NCBI GenBank assembly: GCA_002350525.1
Contig: DEFA01000047.1
Coordinates: 13,426-46,816 of the forward strand
Reading direction: 5' to 3'
Origin: Lachnospiraceae bacterium UBA2864
GTDB taxonomy: Bacteria > Bacillota > Clostridia > Lachnospirales > Lachnospiraceae
Length of the DNA stretch: 33,391 nucleotides
Shown here: piece after piece, positions 24,986 through 33,052 of the stretch
Layout of the letters: each line of letters starts with the position of its first letter
Position numbering within the stretch: position 1 is the first letter of the stretch
Notes under the pieces: generated by a model
Databases searched by the model: none
Seen by the model: the letters and a program-made list of their open reading frames with translations, nothing else
Told to the model about the DNA's origin: nothing
Translations under genes and position numbers: made by a program

Positions 24986-26485
24986 TCATACATATTTCGC
25001 AGCCAGGGTCATTATCTCTTCCTGGGTTGTTTTTGCCGCATCCACTTCTCCCGCAAGTCTACCTCCGGACATTACAAGGATCCTGTCGCAGACCCCCAGC
25101 AGCTCAGGCATTTCGGATGAAACCATAATTACGGTCTTTCCTTTATTTGCCAGATCCAGGATAAGCTGATATATCTCATATTTAGCACCTACGTCTATAC
25201 CTCTGGTAGGTTCATCAAGCAGCAGTACTTCCGGCTCGGTGAGCAGCCACCGTCCTATGATGACCTTCTGCTGATTACCTCCCGAGAGATTCCTTATCTT
25301 TGTTTCGATCGAAGGAGTCTTGGTACGCATGGCATCTATATAGTTCTGTGTATCCTCTCTCTGAGACTTTTCACTCAGAAAAAGTCCAAACTTCTTATGC
25401 CTCTTTAAGCTTGATATGACAGTATTATCCTTAACACTTAATACTCCGAATATACCCGTTGCTCTTCTTTCCTCAGTGAGTAATGCGAAGCCGTTTTTGA
25501 TGGACTCGCCTGCATTACGGTTCAGACATTTTTTACCGTCAAGCGTTATCTTACCACTCTTACGGGTACGTATACCGAATATACTTTCGAGAGTCTCTGT
25601 ACGTCCCGAACTGTCAAGTCCGGCTATTCCGAGAACTTCTCCCTTATGCGCCTCAAAGCTTACATCCTTAAGAATGCTGTACTGACCTGACAGATTCTCA
25701 ACCCTGAGAGATACCTCTTTAGGCTTATTCGTCTTAGGCGGAAACTGATTCGTAAGTTCTCGTCCTACCATAAGACGGATGATATCATTCATTTCTAACT
25801 TATCTGCATCTTCCGTAGCCACCCACTGGCCGTCTCTCATTATCGTAATCTCGTCGGATATACGCTTTATCTCAGCCATCTTATGAGATATGTATATGAT
25901 TCCGACTCCTCTGTCTCTGAGCATATTGATTATCTTAAAAAGATGCTCTACTTCTTCTTCCGTAAGTGAGGATGTAGGCTCATCAAATACTATGATCTTC
26001 GAATTATATGAAACAGCCTTTGCAATCTCCACCATCTGTCTCTGTGACACAGGCATGGTACTCATGACTCGATAAACATCTACATTGATACCGAGCTCTT
26101 CGAATATGGCTTCGGTATCTTTCTTCATTTTCTTCTCATTTACCGCTATTCCGGCAATCTTCGGATATCGACCGAGCCAGATGTTATCCATTACATTTCT
26201 TTTAAGCGCCTGATTGAGTTCCTGATGAACCATTGCAACTCCGTTATCCAGAGCTTCCCGGCTGCTTTTAAAATCAATTTCGTTACCTTCAAGATATATA
26301 TGTCCACTGTCTTTTGCATATATTCCAAACAGACATTTCATCAATGTGGATTTACCTGCTCCGTTTTCTCCCATCAGAGCATGAACGGTACCCGCTTTTA
26401 CCTCCAAAGAAACATTATCAAGTGCTTTTACACCCGGAAATGCTTTGGAAATGCCTTCCATTTTCAGAAGAACATCCTTACCCAT
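24986..26485 (-). CDS. mglA: Mgl-type sugar ABC transporter ATPase (two nucleotide-binding domains)
   Basis: A 499-residue cytoplasmic ATPase with two fused ABC domains, the layout of MglA/RbsA/XylG. The first domain has Walker A GENGAGKST (39-47), a degenerate signature VSQRQMVEIAKA and Walker B IIVFDEPTSSLT. The second has a degenerate Walker A (GLDSSGRTE), the signature LSGGNQQKV and Walker B LLLDEPTRGID. It powers import together with MglC and MglB. ATG at 26483-26485 follows GGAGGA. The gene is separated from mglB by a terminator-like hairpin, so it is probably expressed at a lower level than the binding protein. Confidence 0.95.
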   Translation of the reverse strand: MGKDVLLKMEGISKAFPGVKALDNVSLEVKAGTVHALMGENGAGKSTLMKCLFGIYAKDSGHIYLEGNEIDFKSSREALDNGVAMVHQELNQALKRNVMDNIWLGRYPKIAGIAVNEKKMKKDTEAIFEELGINVDVYRVMSTMPVSQRQMVEIAKAVSYNSKIIVFDEPTSSLTEEEVEHLFKIINMLRDRGVGIIYISHKMAEIKRISDEITIMRDGQWVATEDADKLEMNDIIRLMVGRELTNQFPPKTNKPKEVSLRVENLSGQYSILKDVSFEAHKGEVLGIAGLDSSGRTETLESIFGIRTRKSGKITLDGKKCLNRNAGESIKNGFALLTEERRATGIFGVLSVKDNTVISSLKRHKKFGLFLSEKSQREDTQNYIDAMRTKTPSIETKIRNLSGGNQQKVIIGRWLLTEPEVLLLDEPTRGIDVGAKYEIYQLILDLANKGKTVIMVSSEMPELLGVCDRILVMSGGRLAGEVDAAKTTQEEIMTLAAKYV

Positions 26486-26537
26486 TCATCTGTTCCTCCT
26501 TTTCTATCAATTATGTTTCAAGGTTCTGCATTTAGGA

Positions 26538-26570
26538 AAAAGCAGCTGCCTTTTTATGACAGCTGCTTTT
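26538..26570 (-). terminator. Partial terminator (attenuator) between mglB and mglA
   Basis: An 11-bp stem (AAAAGCAGCTG/CAGCTGCTTTT) with an 11-base loop, followed on the minus strand by T, lies about 20 bases past the mglB stop. The short T-run (about five, partly in the stem) suggests incomplete termination that lowers mglAC relative to mglB. Confidence 0.75.
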
Positions 26571-26590
26571 AAAAAACATAGAGCGAAGTT

Positions 26591-27799
26591 TTACTGTCCT
26601 GTGTAAGGAGCATAAGCTACGAAAAGCTTCTTTGAGCAGTCCGAAGCAATGCTGAAACGTGAATCGCTTAATCCGCCGAGAGCATCCTTAGGAGACTTTC
26701 CTTCGGAAATGCCCTTTACAGACTGAGCTATAGCGGAAGCCATACCTTCAGCATCCTGCTTTACAGTACCTGTCATGGCGCCGTCAGCGATGAGTGCCTT
26801 GGCATTCTCTGTTGCATCAACACCGAATACAGGAACTACATGTCCGCCTTCCTTGTTGTAACCCTTACCCTGAAGTGAAGCTACTACACCTTCTGCCATA
26901 CCATCGTTATTGCAGATAACAAGCTCTATCATGTTTCCGTTGCCTTCATTGAAGGAAACAAGGTTTGTATCCATATAATCCTTAGCTGCCTGTGCTGACC
27001 ATGCACCGCCAAGGTCTACCTGGTATTTATCAGTATTATTCTCATCGAAGTACTTAAGTGCAGGCTTTCCTGCAGCTGTAAGAACAGCATCAGCATCTTC
27101 TACACCGTACTGTGTACGATAGATAGCTTCAATATTTGCTTCGTCACCTTTCATCATCGCATAAGAGATAACTCCGTCACCGTTAATATCGATATCATCA
27201 TAGTTGGCAACAACATAGTCACCGATCATCTTTCCCTGCATATGTCCTGCTTCCGGAGCATCTGTTCCGATGAAGCATGCACTGTCATGTCCTTCAAGAA
27301 CTGTTACATCACTTCCGTCGGTTCCGATCGCACGGTTGAAGAAGATTACAGGAATGTCACCTGCTGCACTGATAATATCCTCTGCAGTATCAGGAGCACC
27401 TGATGTAACAATGTTTACGATGAGCAGATTTGATCCACTTGCTATGGCAGTCTTGATCTGGTCGATCTGCTTAGCCTGATCGTTTGCTGCAAACTGGTTA
27501 TCATACTCAATTCCGAGTCCGTCCAATTCCTTGTTAAGCGCCGTACGAACAGAGCTTAAATAAACATCACTTTCCTCGTACCAGAATACCGTAGCCTTGA
27601 TATCGCTTGCTGCAGCGGTATCCTGTGCGGCTTCTGTAGCTGCCTCCGTTGCAGCTTCTGTTGCGGCTTCTGTAGCTGCCTCTGTTGCGGCCGTTGTAGC
27701 TGCCTGTGTATTTTCGGCATTACCGGAGCCTCCACAGCCCGCAAGCATGGTAGCTGCCATTGCCATACAAAGCATCGACGAAACAAGTTTCTTTCTCAT
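26591..27799 (-). CDS. mglB: Galactose/glucose-type sugar-binding lipoprotein
   Basis: A 402-residue periplasmic-binding-protein-like lipoprotein that feeds the MglAC transporter. The signal MRKKLVSSMLCMAMAATMLAGC puts the lipid-anchored Cys at residue 22. Residues 34-59 form an ATEA-repeat linker, and the type I binding domain begins about 67. A calcium-loop-like segment DINGDGVIS (204-212) followed by MMKGDEANIEA matches the position of the EF-hand-like Ca site of the E. coli galactose-binding protein. NNDGMAEGVVASLQ and GTVKQDAEGMA are also present. These traits favour galactose or glucose as ligand, although the operon goes on to kduI. ATG at 27797-27799 follows GGAGGG with 9 bases spacing. 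Confidence 0.92.
   Translation of the reverse strand: MRKKLVSSMLCMAMAATMLAGCGGSGNAENTQAATTAATEAATEAATEAATEAATEAAQDTAAASDIKATVFWYEESDVYLSSVRTALNKELDGLGIEYDNQFAANDQAKQIDQIKTAIASGSNLLIVNIVTSGAPDTAEDIISAAGDIPVIFFNRAIGTDGSDVTVLEGHDSACFIGTDAPEAGHMQGKMIGDYVVANYDDIDINGDGVISYAMMKGDEANIEAIYRTQYGVEDADAVLTAAGKPALKYFDENNTDKYQVDLGGAWSAQAAKDYMDTNLVSFNEGNGNMIELVICNNDGMAEGVVASLQGKGYNKEGGHVVPVFGVDATENAKALIADGAMTGTVKQDAEGMASAIAQSVKGISEGKSPKDALGGLSDSRFSIASDCSKKLFVAYAPYTGQ
27623..27700. repeat. In-frame 12-base repeat coding the ATEA linker of the binding protein
   Basis: About five imperfect 12-base units encode Ala-Thr-Glu-Ala in the linker between the lipid anchor and the binding domain. Synonymous changes between units show selection on the peptide or age. 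Copy number could vary by slippage and alter linker length. Confidence 0.7.
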
Positions 27800-27915
27800 A
27801 ACAAAAAACCCTCCTTAAATAAAATGTTATTCACACTTACCGTCTTCGGTAAATTACGAATAAATTCTATCATCAGAAGGTTTTTGAAAGAATGAGATAT
27901 CTTACTCAGTTTTGT
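27800..27915 (-). promoter_or_regulatory. Intergenic region before mglB with a TTACCG/CGGTAA inverted repeat
   Basis: The 116-base gap holds a perfect 6-bp inverted repeat with 4-base spacer at 27837-27852, located between a weak TAGAAT -10-like box (27864-27869) and the mglB ribosome binding site. No good -35 is visible, as expected for a promoter controlled by an activator such as the adjacent YesN-type regulator. No terminator for the upstream sensor genes is seen, so readthrough into mglB is possible. Confidence 0.4.
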
Positions 27916-28914
27916 TTAATATTTTATCTGTTCGAACGGGAAAAGAACCTTTTGATTATCCGGTTCGTACATGTTTTCGCGGGTTATAAGTGTAGTCGTC
28001 GTATCTATATCGGTCTCCTTAATCTTCTCTCCGTTAATAAGCATACAGGCATATTCGACACCCAGATAGCCCATCGCATAAGGGTTCTGCACGATGAGAG
28101 CATCCACTTCTCCAGTTTCAAGCATGCCTACGGATACTACATTACTGTCGAAGGCAACAACTCTTATATCCGAAGCCATACCAAGATCCTGAACCGCATA
28201 TCCGACTCCGAGACTGGTCCATTCGTTAAAGGTCACGATAATATTGATATCGGGATGATCCTCAAGCATTTTCTCGGTTGCGGATTTTGCCTCTTCGGTC
28301 GTGGAATTAACATTTATCGAAGAAATAATCTCAACACGGGAATTACCTTTCACTGCATCTCTGAATCCCTTTTCACGCTGCTGTCCGTTTTCTGAATTCT
28401 TATCAAAATTTACTATACCCACTTTGAATCTTTCTTCATCTCCGTTAAGTACAGCCTCGCCGACCATCTGCCCCGCTTTATAGTTATCGGTACTGATCCT
28501 GCAGCTTACAAGATTACTGTTTACATCACTGTCTATCACGACAACCTTAACTCCGGCTTCGACTGCTTCATCGATAGCCGAAGCGTTCGCATTATAATCG
28601 ACTGCCGAGAAAACGATTGCATTTGCCCCTTTATCCACAGCCGATCTTATCATACTGTTCTGGGTTTCGTAATCTTCCTCATTCTCCGGTCCGTCGAAGG
28701 TCACCTCTAGATTATATTCGGCACTTGCTGCATTAGCCCCCGCAAAAGTTGTTTTCCAATACTGAGAGGTTGTTGATTTCGTGATGACCGCAACATAGGT
28801 TTTTGATCTGTCAGTCCTTAAATCGCCGTCAGCCGCTCTACACGAACCGAATATGCAGAGGATAAGACACAGTGCGGCAATAAGAGATATTCTCTTTTTC
28901 GTGCTACATTTCAT
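27916..28914 (-). CDS. Sugar-binding lipoprotein associated with a sensor kinase (three-component system)
   Basis: A 332-residue type I sugar-binding protein. The signal MKCSTKKRISLIAALCLILCIFGSC gives a lipidated Cys25. The domain includes YVAVITKSTTSQYWKTTFAGANAASAEYN, the NSMIRSAVDKGANAIVFSAVD segment, VGIVNFDKNSENGQQREKGF and VVAFDSN, as in ribose-class proteins. It has no calcium loop. It overlaps the kinase gene by 11 bases; ATG at 28912-28914 is best because GGAGG sits 6 bases upstream. The arrangement regulator-kinase-binding protein recalls the XylFII-LytS-YesN xylose sensor of clostridia, so this protein probably presents sugar to the kinase rather than serving transport. It could also serve the MglAC importer as a second receptor. 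Confidence 0.85.
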   Translation of the reverse strand: MKCSTKKRISLIAALCLILCIFGSCRAADGDLRTDRSKTYVAVITKSTTSQYWKTTFAGANAASAEYNLEVTFDGPENEEDYETQNSMIRSAVDKGANAIVFSAVDYNANASAIDEAVEAGVKVVVIDSDVNSNLVSCRISTDNYKAGQMVGEAVLNGDEERFKVGIVNFDKNSENGQQREKGFRDAVKGNSRVEIISSINVNSTTEEAKSATEKMLEDHPDINIIVTFNEWTSLGVGYAVQDLGMASDIRVVAFDSNVVSVGMLETGEVDALIVQNPYAMGYLGVEYACMLINGEKIKETDIDTTTTLITRENMYEPDNQKVLFPFEQIKY

Positions 28915-30628
28915 AATCATCCTCCATAATCTTAGGCATATGTAATTCCATCCTTGTTCCTTCATCCAGTTCGCTGGTTATCGTAACACCGTAACGTTCA
29001 CCGAAATATATCTTCACTCTGTCATTAACGTTTTTAATACCTATTCCGCCCTTCTTATGAACGTCCTTATTAAGTATTTCTTTGCACTGTTCATCTGTCA
29101 TACCGACTCCGTTATCGGATACGGCCATTACTATCTCATCATCCTTCTCATATACTTCAATAAGTATCTCTCCTTCTTCGCTTACATCGAGACCGTGTAC
29201 CAGGCAGTTTTCTATGAGAGGCTGAAGAGTAATCTTATTGCAGAGATACCCCCGGCATCTTTCATCAACTTTAAAGGTATAATTAAACTGATTCTTATAA
29301 CGGAATTTCTGAATCTTAAGATAGCATTCCGCATGCTGAAGCTCCTGATCCACCGTAATAAGCTCATGGCCTTTACTGATACTTATCCTGAACAGTCTGG
29401 CAAGAGCATTTACCATTTCGATTGCTTCGCTTGTTCTGCCCACCTCACACATCCAGGCAATCGAATCAAGCGTATTATACAGGAAGTGCGGATTTATCTG
29501 TGCCTGAAGAGCACTGAGCTCGGTCTTTCGGAGAGTTATCTCTTCGTTACGGACCTTTTCCATAAGTTCCTGGATCTGAAGAACCATCTGCCCGAAGGAA
29601 TCGGAAAGAGCAACTATTTCTTCAGTTCCTTTGACAGGATAGAATTCAAAGCTCTCAGCTTCTCTCACAAATCTTCTCATTGCGGCTGCCAGCTGTTTTG
29701 CGGGCTTTGAGAAACTTTTTGCAAGTATAGAACCCGACAATGCCGTAGCAAGTATAACCATGATAGCTACAAAAAGAACGGCTCTTATCATCCCTGCTAC
29801 TTTCGACTCTATAAGCTCATCCACATAACTTACACCGATTATCCTCCAGTCACAGTTATCCAGAGAAAGGATCGTATATATAATACCGTTTTCGGTATGT
29901 GTTCCGTCTTCAAAGTTCCTTATATTTTCGCTCTGTTCTTCCTTTAATCCGGCATATATAAGCTGCTGCTGAGGATGATATACTATATTTCCTTCCTTAT
30001 CGGCTATATAACAATATCCGTGCGTACCTATACCGACAGTATCCACATAGCTTGCCATATTCGCAAAACGGATATCCATCGAAACCTGTTTATCCTCGTT
30101 TCCGTTACCTTCGACCTTTTCCGAAAATGTAACAACCCACGGATAGTAATCCTTAAAAATATTCTGAACATGAGGTGCCGATATGAACAGTTCGTCATTT
30201 TCAAGTCTTGTATAGGACAGATTATTCTTAATATGATCCTTAAGAGTATTACCTCTTGACCAGCAGGCAACAAGTTCACCGTTCATCGAGTGAACCGTGA
30301 TTGCTTCTACATCCTTTCTGATATGGAGAAGGTTTTTGAAAAAATCATTACGTACTTCCTCTGATTCATCCATATTAACCCTGACCATCTCCATTATCTC
30401 GCTCATATCATCGATATAATTGGTGATCATATTCTTAACCTGCGACACTACCTGATTACTGTTTGTTATCGCATTCTGTTCCACGGAATTACGGTACATC
30501 CTTGCGAATACGGCAACACCTATGATACATGCCACCAAAACAAGGCAGACAACGACATAGGTCATGACTGCCGAAAGAGAAAGATTTCTTTTTATTCTTT
30601 TTTCTTTACTGTTTTTCCTGCTTTTCAT
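28904..30628 (-). CDS. Sensor histidine kinase, YesM type (second copy)
   Basis: A 574-residue kinase: N-terminal span near residues 18-42, an outside dCACHE-like domain of about 230 residues with GTHGYCYIADKEGNIVYHP, a second span near 270-295, HAMP, and the His_kinase domain with H381 in QINPHFLYNTLDSIAWM. The ATP-binding domain has QPLIENCLVHG, DNGVGM and GIGIKNVNDR. I start at ATG 30626-30628 (MKSRKNSKEK), since GAGG lies just upstream and 7 bases separate it from the regulator stop. Only distantly similar to the kinase at 16345, so not a recent duplicate. The binding lipoprotein encoded next overlaps its end and is probably its ligand-presenting partner. Confidence 0.93.
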   Translation of the reverse strand: MKSRKNSKEKRIKRNLSLSAVMTYVVVCLVLVACIIGVAVFARMYRNSVEQNAITNSNQVVSQVKNMITNYIDDMSEIMEMVRVNMDESEEVRNDFFKNLLHIRKDVEAITVHSMNGELVACWSRGNTLKDHIKNNLSYTRLENDELFISAPHVQNIFKDYYPWVVTFSEKVEGNGNEDKQVSMDIRFANMASYVDTVGIGTHGYCYIADKEGNIVYHPQQQLIYAGLKEEQSENIRNFEDGTHTENGIIYTILSLDNCDWRIIGVSYVDELIESKVAGMIRAVLFVAIMVILATALSGSILAKSFSKPAKQLAAAMRRFVREAESFEFYPVKGTEEIVALSDSFGQMVLQIQELMEKVRNEEITLRKTELSALQAQINPHFLYNTLDSIAWMCEVGRTSEAIEMVNALARLFRISISKGHELITVDQELQHAECYLKIQKFRYKNQFNYTFKVDERCRGYLCNKITLQPLIENCLVHGLDVSEEGEILIEVYEKDDEIVMAVSDNGVGMTDEQCKEILNKDVHKKGGIGIKNVNDRVKIYFGERYGVTITSELDEGTRMELHMPKIMEDDYEM

Positions 30629-30635
30629 CAGATCC

Positions 30636-31892
30636 TCAGCCTTCTGATTCACCACGCCTACATGCATTAGGAGAAATTCCCGTTACTTTTTTGAAACTGT
30701 AGCTGAAATAATGCTGATCGCTGTATCCGCACTGTTCGGCTATTTCACGAATCCTATAATCCGAATGAAGAAGCATATCTCTCGCAACATCTATTCTTTT
30801 CCGGGTCAGAATATCTATAAAGGTCTGACCGGTGAATCTCTTTATCAAAGCGCTCAGATAATTCGGACTTACAGCTATTTCCTTACTTACCGAAACCAGT
30901 GATATTTCAGGATTCATATAACTGCTGTTTATGATTTCCATAGCCTTTTCGCTGATCAGTTCCGCACTGTTTTTATTTTTCTCCATATCTTCGATAAAGA
31001 ATATGCCCCTCTTCTGTTTTGTGGAATATCCGATTGCTTTTACGGACTCGACATAGCATTTATGAATAGAGGACAGACCTTCCTCTATCCTTCCGATTCC
31101 GATACCTGAGTCCTTACCCATGATTCTCTTAACTTTCTCGGAAATTTCCTCAACAGCTATATGAAGATATTTTTCAAAACCTCTTTTACCGGCCAGAAGA
31201 ACGGATGTTATCTTCCCGTTGATATAAAAACTTACTACTTTAAAATACTTTCTGAGGATCGAATGGATCGAATTAACGTTTTCTTCCGTAGTAACATTAT
31301 CTTCGGCTTCATTTAAGATACTTACGGTCATGACAGTATACAGAAGCCCGCTGTCTATCCTGTCGGTAAACCCGAGATCCACAAGCTTTTGAGAAAGCTC
31401 TTCATCCCTTTGGGCATCATTTTCCACCTGAAATTCATCCAGAAGAAGCGACATAAAGAAAGGCATTACAGTCTCTCTGTTCGGATCGGATACACCGTCA
31501 GTAAATCTTCTGAATTCATCATCAATCTTAATCTTTATCTTACCGAGCTCTTCGGTAAGTTCCGTAGCTGATATAGGTTTCAGGAGATAACTTATGATGT
31601 TATACTGAATAGCCTTCTGTGCGTAAGTGAAATCATCATGCCCGCTTAAGAATACGATCTGAGTCGAAGGATGTATCTCACGTACCTGTCTTGCGAGCTC
31701 GATTCCCGATACAAAAGGCATCTGTATATCAGTAAGCAGAACATCCGGCCTAAGTTTCTCCACAAGTTCAAGCGCTTCGGCTCCGTTACCTGCTTCCCCC
31801 ACAAACTCATATCCGATTTCTTCCCAATTCACTTTTTTGATGATTGCCTGACGAACCTCTTCCTCATCATCGGCAAATACGATTGTATACAT
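30636..31892 (-). CDS. Response regulator with AraC-type DNA-binding domain (second copy)
   Basis: A 418-residue regulator: receiver domain with D8/D9, phosphoacceptor D55 in VLLTDIQMP and K105 in LLKP, then a middle region, then two AraC helix-turn-helix motifs (ISLVSVSKEIAVSPNYLSALIKRFTG and YRIREIAEQCGYSDQHYFSYSFKKVTGISPNACRR). It is about 120 residues shorter in the middle than the regulator at 18153. ATG at 31890-31892 follows GGGAGAAG. It is cotranscribed with the kinase and binding lipoprotein; the downstream mgl-kdu genes are the likely target. A 30-base gap without terminator separates it from the reductase gene upstream. Confidence 0.93.
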   Translation of the reverse strand: MYTIVFADDEEEVRQAIIKKVNWEEIGYEFVGEAGNGAEALELVEKLRPDVLLTDIQMPFVSGIELARQVREIHPSTQIVFLSGHDDFTYAQKAIQYNIISYLLKPISATELTEELGKIKIKIDDEFRRFTDGVSDPNRETVMPFFMSLLLDEFQVENDAQRDEELSQKLVDLGFTDRIDSGLLYTVMTVSILNEAEDNVTTEENVNSIHSILRKYFKVVSFYINGKITSVLLAGKRGFEKYLHIAVEEISEKVKRIMGKDSGIGIGRIEEGLSSIHKCYVESVKAIGYSTKQKRGIFFIEDMEKNKNSAELISEKAMEIINSSYMNPEISLVSVSKEIAVSPNYLSALIKRFTGQTFIDILTRKRIDVARDMLLHSDYRIREIAEQCGYSDQHYFSYSFKKVTGISPNACRRGESEG

Positions 31893-31922
31893 ATATACTT
31901 CTCCCTTTATGTTTACAAATCA

Positions 31923-32915
31923 TTAAAGCACTATCTTATCTATAAGATTCAGTTCTTCTTTGGTAAATGAAGTATTCTCCAAAGCTTTTATATTATCGAG
32001 TATCTGTTCCGGTCTTGATGCACCGATAAGAACACTTGTTACGATTCCGTCTTTCAGTATCCATGCAAGAGCCATTTCCGCAAGAGTCTGTCCCCTCTTT
32101 TCGGCAAGCTCGTTTAACTGTTTTATCTGATCCATTTTTTCAGCCGTTAAAGCACTTTCCTTCAAAAATCTCGAATCAGTCTTGATACGGCTGTCTTCCG
32201 GAATACCGTCGAGATACCTGTCAGTCAGAAGTCCCTGTGCCAAAGGACTGAAAGCTATAATTCCTTTACCGAGTTTTCCAGCCGTATCCTTTAATCCGTT
32301 ATTCTCGATAGTCCTGTCGAATATATTGTAACGGTTCTGATTAATGATAAACGGACATTTATAATCATTTAATAATGCCGCAGCTTTCTCCAGAGTTTCT
32401 CCATCATAATTGGAAATACCCACATAAAGAGCTTTTCCGCTTTTAACAGCCTGTGCAAGTGCCCCCATAGTTTCTTCAAGCGGAGTTTCCGGATCCATAC
32501 GGTGATGATAGAATATATCAACATATTCAAGCCCCATTCTCTTAAGACTCTGATCCAGACTTGCAAGAAGATACTTACGGCTTCCCCAGTTCCCGTAAGG
32601 GCCTTTCCACATATCATATCCGGCTTTGGTACTGATTATCATTTCATCTCTGTATTCCGACAGATGTTCCCTTAATATCTTTCCAAAATTTATCTCGGCA
32701 CGTCCCGGTTCCGGACCGTAATTATTCGCCAGGTCAAAATGAGTGATACCATTATCAAATGCGGTAAATATAAGTTTTTTCATATTCTCGGAATCCGCAT
32801 TAACTCCGAAATTATGCCATAATCCGAGTGATACTCCCGGTAACTTTAACCCACTGTTACCGCATCTTATATACGGCATGGAATTATATCTGGTTTCAGC
32901 TGCTTGTAACATCAT
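31923..32915 (-). CDS. Aldo/keto reductase, YghZ / L-glyceraldehyde 3-phosphate reductase type
   Basis: A 330-residue NADPH-dependent aldehyde reductase of the AKR superfamily. The catalytic tetrad is visible: D61 and Y66 in HFDLANNYGPEPG, K97 in ISTKAG and H138 in IFYHHRMD. The N-terminal YIRCGNSGLKLPGVSLGLWHNFG and the GRAEINFG segment are typical of the YghZ (AKR14-like) group, which acts on glyceraldehyde phosphates and methylglyoxal. Role here is uncertain; it may reduce an aldehyde intermediate of sugar acid breakdown. Two ATGs (32913-32915 and 32910-32912) lie 4-7 bases after GGAGGAGG; either could start it. The promoter carries a LacI-like operator, so it may be regulated separately from the sensor genes downstream. 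Confidence 0.88.
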   Translation of the reverse strand: MMLQAAETRYNSMPYIRCGNSGLKLPGVSLGLWHNFGVNADSENMKKLIFTAFDNGITHFDLANNYGPEPGRAEINFGKILREHLSEYRDEMIISTKAGYDMWKGPYGNWGSRKYLLASLDQSLKRMGLEYVDIFYHHRMDPETPLEETMGALAQAVKSGKALYVGISNYDGETLEKAAALLNDYKCPFIINQNRYNIFDRTIENNGLKDTAGKLGKGIIAFSPLAQGLLTDRYLDGIPEDSRIKTDSRFLKESALTAEKMDQIKQLNELAEKRGQTLAEMALAWILKDGIVTSVLIGASRPEQILDNIKALENTSFTKEELNLIDKIVL

Positions 32916-32934
32916 AATACCTCCTCCGAAAAGT

Positions 32935-32944
32935 GAAACGTTTC
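32935..32944. promoter_or_regulatory. GAAACGTTTC palindrome, candidate LacI-family operator
   Basis: A perfect 10-bp palindrome with central CG, flanked by an imperfect wider dyad (GAAA...TTTC), 15 bases downstream of the reductase -10 box, where a repressor would block transcription. LacI/GalR-family proteins bind such CG-centred sites. It lacks the spacing of a standard CcpA cre site. No LacI-type gene is in the window. Confidence 0.6.
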
Positions 32945-32959
32945 GCTTTCATTTTATTC

Positions 32960-32987
32960 ATAATATCATAATTACTTAAAAGTACAA
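32960..32987 (-). promoter_or_regulatory. Promoter of the aldo/keto reductase gene
   Basis: On the minus strand TTGTAC (32982-32987) and TATTAT (32960-32965) are 16 bases apart, directly after the ppdK terminator and about 45 bases before the reductase ATG. It could drive the whole reductase-sensor-mgl-kdu run, since no strong terminator lies between the first genes. Confidence 0.6.
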
Positions 32988-32990
32988 TAG

Positions 32991-33034
32991 AAAAAAAAAT
33001 CACCTACACATATCAGATGATATGTGTAGGTGAT
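32991..33034 (-). terminator. Intrinsic terminator of ppdK
   Basis: A perfect 16-bp stem (arms 32999-33014 and 33019-33034, ATCT loop on the transcript) followed on the minus strand by nine T. It starts 19 bases past the ppdK stop and insulates the reductase promoter from it. The plus side has a short TAAAAAA, so it is not an efficient terminator in that direction. Confidence 0.93.
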
Positions 33035-33052
33035 TAAAAAACTTAATAAGAT

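Noticed and set aside
27623..27700. Tandem repeat as a CRISPR array
   Set aside because: Units are 12 bases, in frame and without spacers; they code for a protein linker.
26591..27799. Assigning the importer firmly as a uronate transporter
   Set aside because: The calcium-loop-like DINGDG segment is shared with galactose-binding proteins, so the sequence itself favours galactose/glucose; the uronate link rests on gene order only.
16345..31892. The two YesM/YesN pairs as a recent duplication
   Set aside because: Sensor domains and middle regions differ in length and sequence, and similarity is restricted to family motifs.
32935..32944. CcpA cre site
   Set aside because: The half-sites lack the extra base on each side of the central CG and the outer TG/CA spacing of cre; a LacI-family operator fits better.
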